Origin: Russula earlei
Taxonomy: Eukaryota; Basidiomycota; Agaricomycetes; Russulales; Russulaceae
DNA length: 10,112 nucleotides
Direction of reading: 5' to 3'
NCBI GenBank assembly: GCA_025769875.1
Contig: JAGFNK010001369.1
Location: forward strand, 1-10,112
Below are positions 1 to 7,357 of this stretch, one piece after another. A program made the position numbers and the translations under genes. The notes beneath the pieces were generated by a model. The model had not been told where the DNA came from. It was given only the letters and a program-made list of their open reading frames with translations, and searched no databases. Position 1 is the stretch's first letter; the number at the start of each line of letters is the position of its first letter.

Positions 1-862
1 ATCATGCATCACCCAGGAACTATCAATAAAGCTGATGGTCTGTGCAGGCAGCCAGACTTTAAAGAGGGGATACAAAATGAAAATGATGGAAAGGTGCTCC
101 TGTATGATAAATGTTTAAAAATTAGAGCAACATGCACCTCTGCTACAGAGCCAATTGGTGACCAAGACCTTTGACAGCGATTATGTTCCAGCAAAGACTA
201 TGACCCAGAAGTATCCAATGCACTATTATTCAAAGGAAAAGTCTACATCCCAAACAATGACACTCTACAAAAGAAGATTCTTAAACTACACTGCAATACC
301 CTTGCCACAGGACACCCTGGCCAATGGAAAACTTACAAACTATTCAGCTGAAACTACTGGTGGCCAGGAATGCTAACCTATATTAAAAGCTATATAGATG
401 GATGTGCAATTTGCCAAAGCACACAAAAACCACCCAAAGACAGAAATATCCCTTGTACCAGTCACCCCAGCTAGAGAAGTATGGAAAAGCATTACCATGG
501 ACGTTATCACAGACCTACCAAATTCACAAGGCTTTGACAGCCTCCTGGTCATTGTAGATCAATTTAGCAAGGCAGTAATCATTACTCCTTGTCACAAGAC
601 AATCATAGCAGAAGAAACAGTGACACTAATCACAAATAATGTCTGGAGAAGAATAGGCCTCCCAGCTCAAATAATATTGGATAGAGGCCCCCAATTTGCA
701 GCAAAAGTTACTCAAGAACTATAGAAGAAGTCAAACATCAAAGTATCACTTAGTACCACATACCACCCACAGACAGATGGAGAAACAGAACAAGTAAACC
801 AAGAACTAAAACAATACCTTTGAATATTTTGCAACCACCAAGCCAACAATTGGGCAGAATTA
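1..862 (+). pseudogene. Ty3/Gypsy pol fragment I: RNase H tail, integrase zinc finger and DDE core
   Basis: Decayed polyprotein of a Ty3/Gypsy LTR retrotransposon. Frame 1 opens with HHPGTINKADGLCRQPD, the motif that ends the RNase H domain in this family. A linker follows, then the integrase HHCC zinc finger, with His codons at 289 and 313 and Cys codons at 403 and 412 (CAIC), and the NYWWPGM motif between them. The frame moves to frame 2 somewhere between about 415 and 470. There the DDE catalytic core is readable: Asp at 500 (MDVITDLP), Asp at 680 (ILDRGPQF) and Glu at 788 ([14 protein letters not shown]). Lesions are TGA at 172 and 349 in frame 1, the frameshift, and TAG at 722 and TGA at 821 in frame 2. 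The protein would have cut retroelement cDNA ends and joined them to host DNA, but cannot be made from this copy. The reading frame runs directly into the piece at 3839 once element 1 is ignored, so this is an interrupted gene and not a terminal fragment. Confidence 0.93.
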
Positions 863-1270
863 TTGCCATTTTCAGTGCACTTGGTGGAGCTTGAATTCCA
901 CCCAAATTGGCGCAGAAACCCCCTCAAACATGTGGGATGAATATCTCCCTCAAAACAGCTTCAATTCATATGAACATTATTGTCCCTGAATTGCCTGAAT
1001 GAGGGCTAGGCAGCCCCATTGTTTTCATGAGATTTGAGTGAGAATTGGTGGAGCTGGACTCAAGCCACCTCCACATGTGTATTAGATGAATTACAACTGA
1101 AAATCATGGTCTATATCTATTATTTTTCCCTCATGTTGTACCCATGGGCTGTCTTGAGGCAGCCCCATAGTGTTTTTGACTCAAGTGTTGTGGTTTGCAA
1201 CATTGTTTTCAGTGTGATCGGAGTGACAGCCAGCCACTCATTGCCCCTCTTACCTCTCCATTCTGACCAT
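863..1270 (+). repeat. Left TIR of element 1
   Basis: This 408-bp repeat recurs inverted at 3429-3836, direct at 3983-4390, inverted at 6519-6926 and direct at 7358-7766. All copies align almost without gaps up to the shared end TTCTGACCAT. It holds weak internal direct repeats (see the IR/DR finding), a perfect palindrome TTCATATGAA near 965-974, and a hairpin-capable stretch near 1144-1166 (TGGGCTGTC, then GGCAGCCCCA). No credible gene is seen in it. Confidence 0.9.
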
Positions 1271-2222
1271 ACACATACCCTGCGCCCATGCCCACTCCAG
1301 CCTCCATCCCTACATCGTGCACCATCGCCTCCACCTCACCTGCCTTGCACATCATCCCTGTGGTTCCCACCTTGTCCACTGTTCCTGTCACCTCATTCAC
1401 CACCGCCATCCTTGACTCGCCAGCCATCATTGCCTCAGCTCCACCTGCCCTCGCCATCCCAGCATCGCCTGCATTCGCCATCATCGCCACCTCGTCTGTC
1501 CCCGCCGCCGTAGCCTCAGCCGTGACATCGCCTATCGCCACTGTCCCCGTCTTAGCCCAACCAGCTCCCGCGCCCTCAGTGTCGCCTGCTATGGCCACTG
1601 TCTCAGCTCCATGCACAACCACCATCTCAACCTCGCCCACTGACGTTTTAGCGCCGCCTGCCACTTCATCCCTTGCAGCCTCGTCTTCCACCCCCGCCTT
1701 CGTCTCATCCGCTCCCACGCCCCCAGTCGTCTCGTTGCCCTCAGTCTCATCCATTGCCTCGTCTGTCGCCACAGTAGCCTCAGTTGTGCCAGCCACCGAC
1801 TTCGCATCAGTCTCCATCTTAGCCTCGCCCGTACTCGTCAGTTCAGCCCAGTCCGTCATAGCACCAGCATCGCCAGCCACCGCCGTCTCCACCCTGCCCT
1901 CAGCCTCAGCCTTCTCAGTCTCAGCCGCTGCCACCGTGCCCCTAGTTTTGCCAGCCGTCTCCGTCGCCCCAGCTTCAGATCAGTTAACTGCCGCCACCGC
2001 GCTCTTAGCCTTGCCAGCCACCTTAGTCTCGTCAGCTGCCACCGTAGCCTCAGCCTCAGCCACCGACGCTTCGCGCCACACGCCGCCGTCTCCACCACCG
2101 TCTCACAAGCCACCACTGCCATGCCCTTGTCAGCCACAGCTGCCGTTGCCCCTGCGTCGCCCTCAGTTGTTGCCTCCGCCCTGTCCACCTCCACCATCAC
2201 ACCAGCTCAGTCCGCCGCTACC

Positions 2223-2348
2223 TTCTCAGTCTCAGCCTCAGTCTTCTCAGTCTCAGCCTCAGTCTTCTCAGTCTCAGCCTCAGTCTTCTCAGTCTCAGCC
2301 TCAGTCTTCTCAGTCTCAGCCTCAGTCTTCTCAGTCTCAGCCACCGCT
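2223..2348 (+). repeat. 21-bp minisatellite, five units plus a partial
   Basis: The unit TTCTCAGTCTCAGCCTCAGTC is repeated in tandem five times without change (2223-2327), followed by a diverged unit ending GCCACCGCT. Each unit encodes the heptad FSVSASV in the frame used here. Element 2 has only one unit plus a partial at the matching place (5476-5517), and element 3 has a diverged sequence without tandem units. The array therefore expanded in element 1. Confidence 0.93.
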
Positions 2349-2570
2349 TTAGTAGTTTCGCGCGACACCAGCACCGCCGCACCGTCGCAACCCCTCGCCA
2401 CCAGCACCACCCCAGAAGACCAAGAAGGCCTCGGCCACAAACTTAGCCATGACACGCCACAACAGGAGCAGAAGCCGCTGCCACAGGAGAAGCAGTTGCT
2501 GACGCCAACAGCACACCGCATGCCGCCTCCCACATCACCTCCCCATCCGTTCGTGCACTCTCGCCCATGT

Positions 2571-2800
2571 CTGCTGCCGACACCTGCAGTGGAGATGACC
2601 TCGCCACTGCCGCCGCAAGACAACAGATCCCACCCCCGCACAAGCTGCCCCAAGCATCCTCTTTCTTGAGTCCTCGCCACCTACGTCTCTATCTACAAAC
2701 TCACGCTCACAGCCTATGCCTTCGCTCCTCGTCCACACCTGCTGCCACCACCTGCAATGGAGATGACCAAGCCGCCACCGCCACAAGACAACACCACCAC
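2571..2800 (+). repeat. 168-bp internal duplication, element 1
   Basis: The stretch starting CTGCTGCCGACACCTGCAG at 2571 returns, diverged, at 2739 as CTGCTGCCACCACCTGCAA. Both encode a similar phrase (LLPTPAVEMT and LLPPPAMEMT-like, then PPPQDN). The offset is 168 bp, which is 56 codons, so the frame is kept. The same offset is seen in element 2 (about 5072 and 5240) and, after removing the LTR, in element 3 (9077 and 10082). The duplication therefore predates the split of the three copies. Confidence 0.75.
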
Positions 2801-2951
2801 CACACAGCCACCATCTTGTCACCACCGCCCTCGTCTCCATTGCCTCCATTTCCCATCACCCTCGCCTCTTCCATCATCGCCATCACCGATCGCCACCTTC
2901 GCATCTTCCGCAGCACAAGCAGCCGCGACTGCTGCCTCAATTCAGATGTGA

Positions 2952-3428
2952 AAGGCTCAAAACACTCGCATTCAGATGCTTGACCAAGGATGGTCAAAGT
3001 TTCAAGCCCCTGGGAGGTGTAAGGAAGATTATGGCTGGCCTCGAAATCACATGCGAAAACATGACACGACATGAGACTGACACCTCAGCTCCCTTTCATC
3101 CCTTGCCACCTCCCTCTCGTTCCAGGCAGTCCACTGACCGCACACCACAAGCCATCTCGCGTGCAACATCAAGACCTCGATCGCATTGCCCAGCCCTCGC
3201 CACTGACCATGCGTGCATGCACGCCTCGGCACACTAGACGTGTTCGCGTCTCAAGCCTTTCACGACCGCCTCAACTGTCTCAACCAGTCTTGATTCACTT
3301 TCATGCCATTCATCTCTAGTACCTCTCTCCTGTATATAAAAACACCCTAGCTACTCTGTAGTAGAAAGAGTTCAGAATAGGACCCCTCTTTGCAACCCAC
3401 TCCTCTCTGTCTGTGAAAAACAAGAAGG
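2952..3428 (+). promoter_or_regulatory. Promoter-like right internal segment, element 1
   Basis: About 480 bp without a credible ORF, lying between the reading frame and the right TIR. TATATAAA at 3333-3340 follows a CT-rich run (ACCTCTCTCC) and precedes a plausible start region around 3365-3385, all pointing rightward out of the element. Upstream are two inverted repeats: TTGACCA/TGGTCAA at 2980-2997 and AGACGTG/CGCGTCT at 3236-3251. The matching segment of element 2 keeps the same layout. The layout resembles a fungal core promoter or the U3/R part of an LTR. No downstream ORF of note follows before the Gypsy fragment. Promoter activity is inferred only. Confidence 0.45.
3333..3340 (+). promoter_or_regulatory. 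TATA box, outward facing, element 1
   Basis: TATATAAA follows a pyrimidine-rich tract. The same motif appears on the minus strand at 4478-4485 in element 2, so the two face each other across the central Gypsy fragment. Confidence 0.5.
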
Positions 3429-3836
3429 ATGGTCAGAATCGAGAGGCGAGAGGGGTGATGAGTGGCTGGCTGCGACTCCAATCGCACTGGAAACAACGTT
3501 GCACACCACAACACTTGAGTCAAAAACACTATGGGGCTGCCTCAAGACAGCCCATGGGTACAACATGAGGGAAAAATAATAGATATAGACCATGATTTTG
3601 AGTTGTAATTCATCTAATACACATGTGGAGGTGGCTTGAGTCCAGCTCCACCAATTCTCACTCAAATCTCATGAAAACAATGGGGCTGCCTAGCCCTCAT
3701 TCAGGCAATTCAGGGACAATAATGTTCATATGAATTGAAGATGTTTTGAGGGAGATATTCATCCCGCATGTTTGAGGGGGTTTCTGTGCCGATTTGGGTG
3801 GAATTCAAGCTCTGCCAAGTGCACTGAAAACGGCAA
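3429..3836 (-). repeat. Right TIR of element 1
   Basis: Inverted 408-bp partner of 863-1270. It has scattered substitutions but no obvious indels. Its inner edge passes directly into the shared right-end sequence CCTTCTTGTTTTTCAC (read on the minus strand), which differs from the left side of elements 1 and 2. Confidence 0.9.
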
Positions 3837-3838
3837 TA

Positions 3839-3980
3839 ATCCCCTTCATGAAATTTGCACATAATGCTAGGCAACACAGTGCTATGAATAAACCTCCTTT
3901 TGAGGTCTGGTACAGCTTCAACCCAATATTTGCCCCACCCCTTGCCTTTACATCAAAGTTCCCCTCAATCCAAAAAAGAT
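3839..3980 (+). pseudogene. Ty3/Gypsy pol fragment II: end of integrase core
   Basis: A short piece of the same pol gene, stranded between two TIR elements. Read in the frame that continues from fragment I across the first insertion, it gives IPFMKFAHNARQHSAMNKP followed by PFEVWYSFNPIFAPPLAF. This matches the segment after the catalytic Glu in Ty3/Gypsy integrases (pattern LPxAEFxYNxxxHSAxxxxPFxxxYGxxP). No stop occurs in this piece. Splicing 860-862 (TTA) to 3839 (ATC) restores the frame exactly if one TA is taken as target duplication, which defines the ends of element 1. At its right end the reading stops at QKRL. The next piece (6929) begins well into the C-terminal domain, so some 40 to 60 residues usual in the family appear to be missing at the element 2 site. 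That estimate comes from general knowledge of the family. Confidence 0.9.
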
Positions 3981-3982
3981 TA

Positions 3983-4390
3983 TTGCCGTTTTCAGCGCAC
4001 TTGGCGGAGCTTGAATTCCACCCAAATCAGCGCAGAAACCCCCTCAAACATGCGGGATGAATATCTCCCTCAAAACAGCTTCAATTCATATGAAATTTAT
4101 TGTCCCTGAATCGCCTGAATGAGGGCTAGGCAGCCCCATTGTTTTCATGATGTTTGAGTGAGAATTGGTGGAGCTGGACTCAAGCCACCTCCACATGTGT
4201 ATTAGATGAATTACAACTCAAAATCATGGTCTATATCTATTATTTTTCCCTCATGTTGTACCCATGGGCTGTCTTGAGGCAGCCCCATAGTGTTTTTGAC
4301 TCAAGTGTTGTGGTGTGCAACGTTGTTTCCAGTGCAATTGGAGTCGCGGCCAGCCATTCATCACCCCTCTCACCTCTCGATTCTGACCAT
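3983..4390 (+). repeat. Left-hand TIR of element 2 (promoter side)
   Basis: A 408-bp direct match to 863-1270 and inverted match to 3429-3836 and 6519-6926. Being on the promoter side of the element, its inner edge continues as CCTTCTTGTTTTTCAC, as in element 1's right TIR. Confidence 0.9.
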
Positions 4391-4872
4391 CCTTCTTGTT
4401 TTTCACAGACAGAGAGGAGTGGGTTGCAAAGAGGGGTCCTATTCTGAACTCTTTCTACTACAGAGTAGCTAGGGTGTTTTTATATACAGGAGAGAGGTAC
4501 TAGAGATGAATGGCATGAAAATGAATCAAGACTGGTTGAGACGGTTGAGGCGGTCGTGAAAGGCTTGAGACGCGAACGCGTCTAGTGTGCCGAGGCGTGC
4601 ATGGGCGCGTGATCGGTGGCGAGGGCTGGGCGATGCGATCGAGGTCTTGATGTCGCACGCAAGATGGCTTGTGGTGTGCGGTCGGTGGACTGCCTGGAAC
4701 GAGAGGGAGGTGGCAAGGGATGAAAGGGAGCTGAGGTGTCAGTCTCATGTCGTGTCGTGTCGCGTTTTCGCATGTGATTTCGAGGCCAGCCATAATCTTC
4801 CTTACACCTCCCAGGGGCTTGAAACTTTGACCGTCCTCGGTCAAGCGTCTGAATGCGAGTGTTTTGAGCCTT
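4391..4872 (-). promoter_or_regulatory. Promoter-like segment of element 2
   Basis: Minus-strand counterpart of 2952-3428. TATATAAA lies at 4485-4478. About 90 bp upstream of it is a perfect inverted repeat AGACGCG-AA-CGCGTCT at 4568-4583, which contains ACGCGT. That is the core of the MluI cell-cycle box bound by MBF in yeasts; its role here is only a guess. Further upstream is TTGACCG-TCCT-CGGTCAA at 4827-4844. No convincing gene is seen in this stretch. Confidence 0.45.
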
Positions 4873-5475
4873 TCACGTCTGAATTGAGGCGGCGGTCGCG
4901 GTTGCTTGTGCTGCGGAAGACGCGAAGGCGGCGATCGGCGATGGTGATGACGAAAGAGGCGAGGGCGATGGGAAACGGAGGCGATGAAGACGAGGGCGGC
5001 GGTGACGAGATGGCGGCTGCATGGTGGTGGTGTTGTCTTGTGGCGGTGGCGGCGTGGTCGTCTCCATTGCAGGTGGTGGCAGCAGGCGTGGACGAGGAGC
5101 GAAGGCGTAGGCGGTGAGCGTGAGTTCGTAGATAGAGACGTAGGTGGCGAGGACTCGAGAAAGAGGATGCGTGGGGCGGCTTGCACGGAGGTGGGATCTG
5201 TCGTCTTGCGGCGGTGGTGGCGGGGTCGTCTCCACTGCAGGTGTCGGCAGCAGACGTGGGCGAGAGCGCGCGAACGGATGGGGAGGCGATGTGGGAGGCG
5301 GCGTGCGGTGTGCTGTTGGCGTCCGCGACTGCTTCTCCTGCGGCGGCGGCTTCTGCTCCTGTTGTGGCGTGTCGTGGCTAAGTTCGTGGCCGAGGCCTTC
5401 TTGGTCTTCTGGGGTGGTGCTGGTGGCGAGGGGTTGCGACGGTGCGGCGGTGCTGGTGTCGCGCGAAACTACTAA

Positions 5476-5517
5476 AGCGGCGGCTGAGACTGAGAAGACT
5501 GAGGCTGAGACTGAGAA
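5476..5517 (-). repeat. Single 21-bp unit plus partial, element 2
   Basis: This is the unexpanded counterpart of the minisatellite at 2223-2348. It has one FSVSASV unit followed by FSVSAAA, showing the state before expansion. Confidence 0.8.
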
Positions 5518-6250
5518 GGTGGCGGCGGACTGAGCTGGTGCGACGGTGGAGGCGGACAGGGCGGAGGCGACGACTGAGGGCGACGCAGGGGCGACGGTGG
5601 CGGTGGCTGACAAGGGTGTGGCGGTGGTGGCTTGTGAGACGGTGGTGGAGACGGCGGCGTGTGGCGCTAAGACGTCGGTGGCTGAGGCTGAGGCTACGGT
5701 GGCGGCTGACGAGACTAAGGCGGCTGGCAAGGCTAAGAGCGCGGTGGCGGCGGTTCACTGATCTGAAGCTGGGGCGACGGAGATGGCTGGCAAAACTAGG
5801 GGCGCGGTGGCGGCGGCTGAGACTGAGAAGGCTGAGGCTGAGGGCAGGGTGGAGACGGCGGCGGCTGGCGATGCTGGTGCTATGACGGACTGGGCTGAAC
5901 TGACGAGTACGGGCGAGGCTAAGACGGAGACTGATGCAAAGTCGGCGGCTGGCACGACTGAGGCTACTGTGGCAACGGACGAGGCGACGGACAAGACTGA
6001 GGGCGACGAGACGACTGAGGGCGCGGGAGCGGATGAGACGAAGGCGGGGGTGGCAGACGAGGCTGCAAGGGCTGAAGTGGCGGGCGGCGCTAAAACGTCG
6101 GTGGGCGAGGTTGAGATGGTGGTTGTGCATGGAGCTGAGACAGTGGCCATAGCAGGCGACACTGAGGGCGCGGGAGCTGGTTGGGCTAAGACGGGGACAG
6201 TGGCGATAGGCGATGTCACGGCTGAGGCTACGGCGGCGGGGACAGACGAG

Positions 6251-6346
6251 GTGGCGACGATGGCGAATGCGGGCGATGCTGGGGAACGGCGAGGGCAGGT
6301 GGCGACGATGGCGAATGCGGGCGATGCTGGGACGGCAAGGGCAGGT
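6251..6346 (+). repeat. 48-bp tandem duplication, element 2
   Basis: A 33-bp core (starting GTGGCGACGATGGCGAATGC) at 6251-6283 returns unchanged at 6299-6331, followed by a related tail, giving a 48-bp period. It adds 16 codons in frame on the minus strand. Element 1 has one copy only (about 1464-1500), so this is recent and private to element 2. Confidence 0.85.
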
Positions 6347-6518
6347 GGAGCCGAGGCGATGATGGCTGGCGAGTCGAGGATGGCAGCGGTGAACGAGGTG
6401 ACGGGAACGGCGGACGAGGTGGAACCGCAGGGACGATGGGGCAAGGCAGGCGAGGCGGAGGCGATGGTGCACAATGTAGGGACGGAGGCTGGAGCGGGCA
6501 TGGGCGCAGGGTATGTGT

Positions 6519-6926
6519 ATGGTCAGAATGGAGAGGTAAGAGGGGCAATGAGTGGCTGGCCGTCACTCCAATCACACTGAAAACAATTTTGCACACCACA
6601 ACACTTGAGTCAAAAAAACTATGGGGCTGCCTCAAGACAGCCCATGGGTACAACATGAGGGAAAAATAATAGATATAGACCATGATTTTGAGTTGTAATT
6701 CATCTAATACACATGTGGAGGTGGCTTGAGTCCAGCTCCACCAATTCTCACTCAAACATCATGAAAACAATGGGGCTGCCTAGCCCTCATTCAGGCGATT
6801 CAGGGACAATAATTTTCATATGAATTGAAGCTGTTTTGAGGGAGATATTCATCCCGCATGTTTGAGGGGGTTTCTGCGCCGATTTGGGTGGAATTCAAGC
6901 TCCGCCAAGTGCACTGAAAACGGCAA
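6519..6926 (-). repeat. Right-hand TIR of element 2 (ORF side)
   Basis: A 408-bp inverted partner of 3983-4390. As in element 1's left TIR, its inner edge jumps straight into the deleted reading frame (ATACACATACCC on the minus strand), the junction that marks the shared internal deletion. Confidence 0.9.
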
Positions 6927-6928
6927 TA

Positions 6929-7355
6929 AAGAAGGGGATCAAGTATGATTGGAAGCTACAAATTTACAAACTACTCATCCAAAAGCATAAGTAGCCCCTC
7001 AACACTACATACCATTTAGAGTCATAGCTGCTTATCCAGTAAATGTTCACCTTGAATTACCAAAGTCTTGGAGGATACACCCACTTTTTCCCCATTCCCT
7101 GATCAAAACTTACAAAGAAACTATTGCCCATGGCCCTAACTACTCAAAACCACCACCTATACTAGTAGAAGGAGAAGAACAATACAAAGTAGAACAAATC
7201 TTAGACTCTTGACTTTCCCCAAACTGCAAAGGGATTCAATACCTAATTAAATGGAAAGGATACACTGCAGCAGAGAATACTTGGGAACCAGCATCTAACC
7301 TGTCTAAAGCACAACTACTGGTCCAAGACTTTCACTGGAAATATCCAAAAGCACT
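6929..7355 (+). pseudogene. Ty3/Gypsy pol fragment III: integrase C-terminal domain and chromodomain
   Basis: The last visible piece of the interrupted pol gene. In the frame through 6928 it gives KEGDQV, a stop, then LEATNL, the start of the integrase C-terminal module of fungal Ty3/Gypsy elements. Later comes LELPKSWRIHPLFPHSLIK, the conserved LPxxxxxHPxFHxSLL-type motif. From about 7174 to 7345 there is a chromodomain: EQYKVEQILDS, then YLIKWKGY and ENTWEPASNL, with the expected Tyr and Trp positions. In chromoviruses this domain steers integration to marked chromatin. Stops are TGA 6946-6948, TAA 6988-6990 and TGA 7210-7212. The first and third fall where the family usually has Trp and Arg, consistent with single G-to-A and C-to-T changes. 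The piece ends at GCACTTA, where element 3 is inserted. Confidence 0.92.
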
Positions 7356-7357
7356 TA

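Larger units (their letters stand above)
1288..2951 (+). pseudogene. Ala/Ser/Pro/Thr-rich tail of Gag-like ORF, element 1
   Basis: A long low-complexity reading frame built of Ala, Ser, Pro, Val and Thr (opening MPTPASIPTSCTIAS), with no recognisable catalytic domain. It corresponds in frame to the C-terminal part of the Gag-like ORF at 7912 in element 3, so it is a tail that has lost its N-terminal domain and not a gene of its own. Compared with element 2 it has two lesions. The first is a one-base loss near 2067-2073 that moves the reading from frame 1 to frame 3. The second is TGA at 2667-2669 where element 2 has CGA, a CpG change. The same terminal TGA (2949-2951) is present in both elements. 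The 3' third becomes rich in Pro, Gln and His (EDQEG, then PQQEQKP) and contains a 168-bp internal duplication. Function is unknown. Composition leaves every frame unusually open, so coding status rests on the match to elements 2 and 3. Confidence 0.6.
863..3836 (+). mobile_element. TIR element, copy 1 (forward), 2974 bp
   Basis: A complete copy of a TIR element inserted into the Gypsy integrase. Its ends are TTGCCATTTTCAGTGCAC and, on the opposite strand, TTGCCGTTTTCAGTGCAC. It is flanked by TA (861-862 and 3837-3838), and removing the element plus one TA rejoins the integrase frame. Order inside: left TIR 863-1270, broken Ala/Ser/Pro-rich reading frame 1288-2951, promoter-like stretch about 2952-3428, right TIR 3429-3836. 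No transposase domain is visible, so it is presumably non-autonomous. TA duplication plus long TIRs recalls Tc1/mariner relatives with long repeats, but the terminal TTGCC is not a standard Tc1/mariner end, so the superfamily is left open. Element 2 is its near full-length inverted copy; element 3 is a longer relative. Confidence 0.88.
4873..6501 (-). pseudogene. Ala/Ser/Pro/Thr-rich tail of Gag-like ORF, element 2
   Basis: The best preserved copy of the low-complexity reading frame. From ATG at 6501-6499 (opening MPAPASVPTLCTIAS) to the stop at 4875-4873 there are 543 codons in one frame, broken by a single TGA at 5757-5755 just after PASDQ, where element 1 has TTA. Residues are dominated by Ala, Ser, Val, Pro and Thr in the first two thirds, then Pro, Gln, Arg and His. 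No signal peptide, membrane segment, zinc knuckle or catalytic motif is visible. Homology in frame to element 3 shows that this ATG is an internal Met of a longer ancestral Gag-like protein, not a proven start. Persistence of one frame over 1.6 kb in a GC-rich, stop-poor sequence is only weak evidence for selection. Confidence 0.6.
3983..6926 (-). mobile_element. TIR element, copy 2 (reverse), 2944 bp
   Basis: A second complete copy, inverted relative to element 1. Its ends are TTGCCGTTTTCAGCGCAC at 3983 and the complement of TTGCCGTTTTCAGTGCAC at 6926, with TA on both sides (3981-3982 and 6927-6928). The order, read on the minus strand, is TIR 6926-6519, reading frame 6501-4873, promoter-like segment 4872-4391 and TIR 4390-3983. 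It is richer in CpG and has fewer lesions than elements 1 and 3, so it looks like the youngest or least methylated copy. It shares with element 1 the loss of the Gag-like N-terminal part. No transposase domain is seen. Confidence 0.88.

Noticed and set aside
712..927. Minus-strand ORF across the junction at 862
   Set aside because: It spans the boundary between the Gypsy gene and element 1 and has no domain, so it arises by chance.
1034..1270. An ORF shared by all five TIR copies (SENWWSWTQATSTC...), open in each
   Set aside because: It opens with TTG, not ATG, its downstream reading changes with each flank, and the five copies are one repeat, so shared openness is not independent evidence of coding.
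1209..1934. Minus-strand ORF of 241 codons in element 1, with a plus-strand counterpart at 5783-6580 in element 2
   Set aside because: It is an antisense shadow of the Ala/Ser-rich frame. The sequence is so poor in stop codons that most frames are open; only the sense frame is continuous with the Gag-like domain.
2223..2348. The 21-bp tandem array as a CRISPR array
   Set aside because: Units are directly adjacent with no spacers, lie inside a low-complexity reading frame, and the context is eukaryotic.
2952..3428. Short ORFs in the promoter-like segment (2980-3237, 3071-3319)
   Set aside because: They are short, do not keep a common frame with element 2 over useful length and show no domain. 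The non-coding regulatory reading is simpler.
863..4390. Reading the 408-bp repeats as LTRs of one retrotransposon
   Set aside because: Repeats that bound each element are inverted, not direct, and lack TG...CA ends. The flanking duplication is TA and not 4-6 bp.
5378..6472. A 364-codon minus-strand ORF rich in Arg, His and Ser in element 2
   Set aside because: It is the same strand as the Ala/Ser frame but shifted. It has no counterpart of similar length in elements 1 or 3 and looks like a composition artefact.
863..6926. The palindrome as a sequencing or assembly artefact
   Set aside because: The two arms differ by many substitutions, a 48-bp duplication and minisatellite number, and the centre and both flanks are consecutive pieces of a single Gypsy gene.
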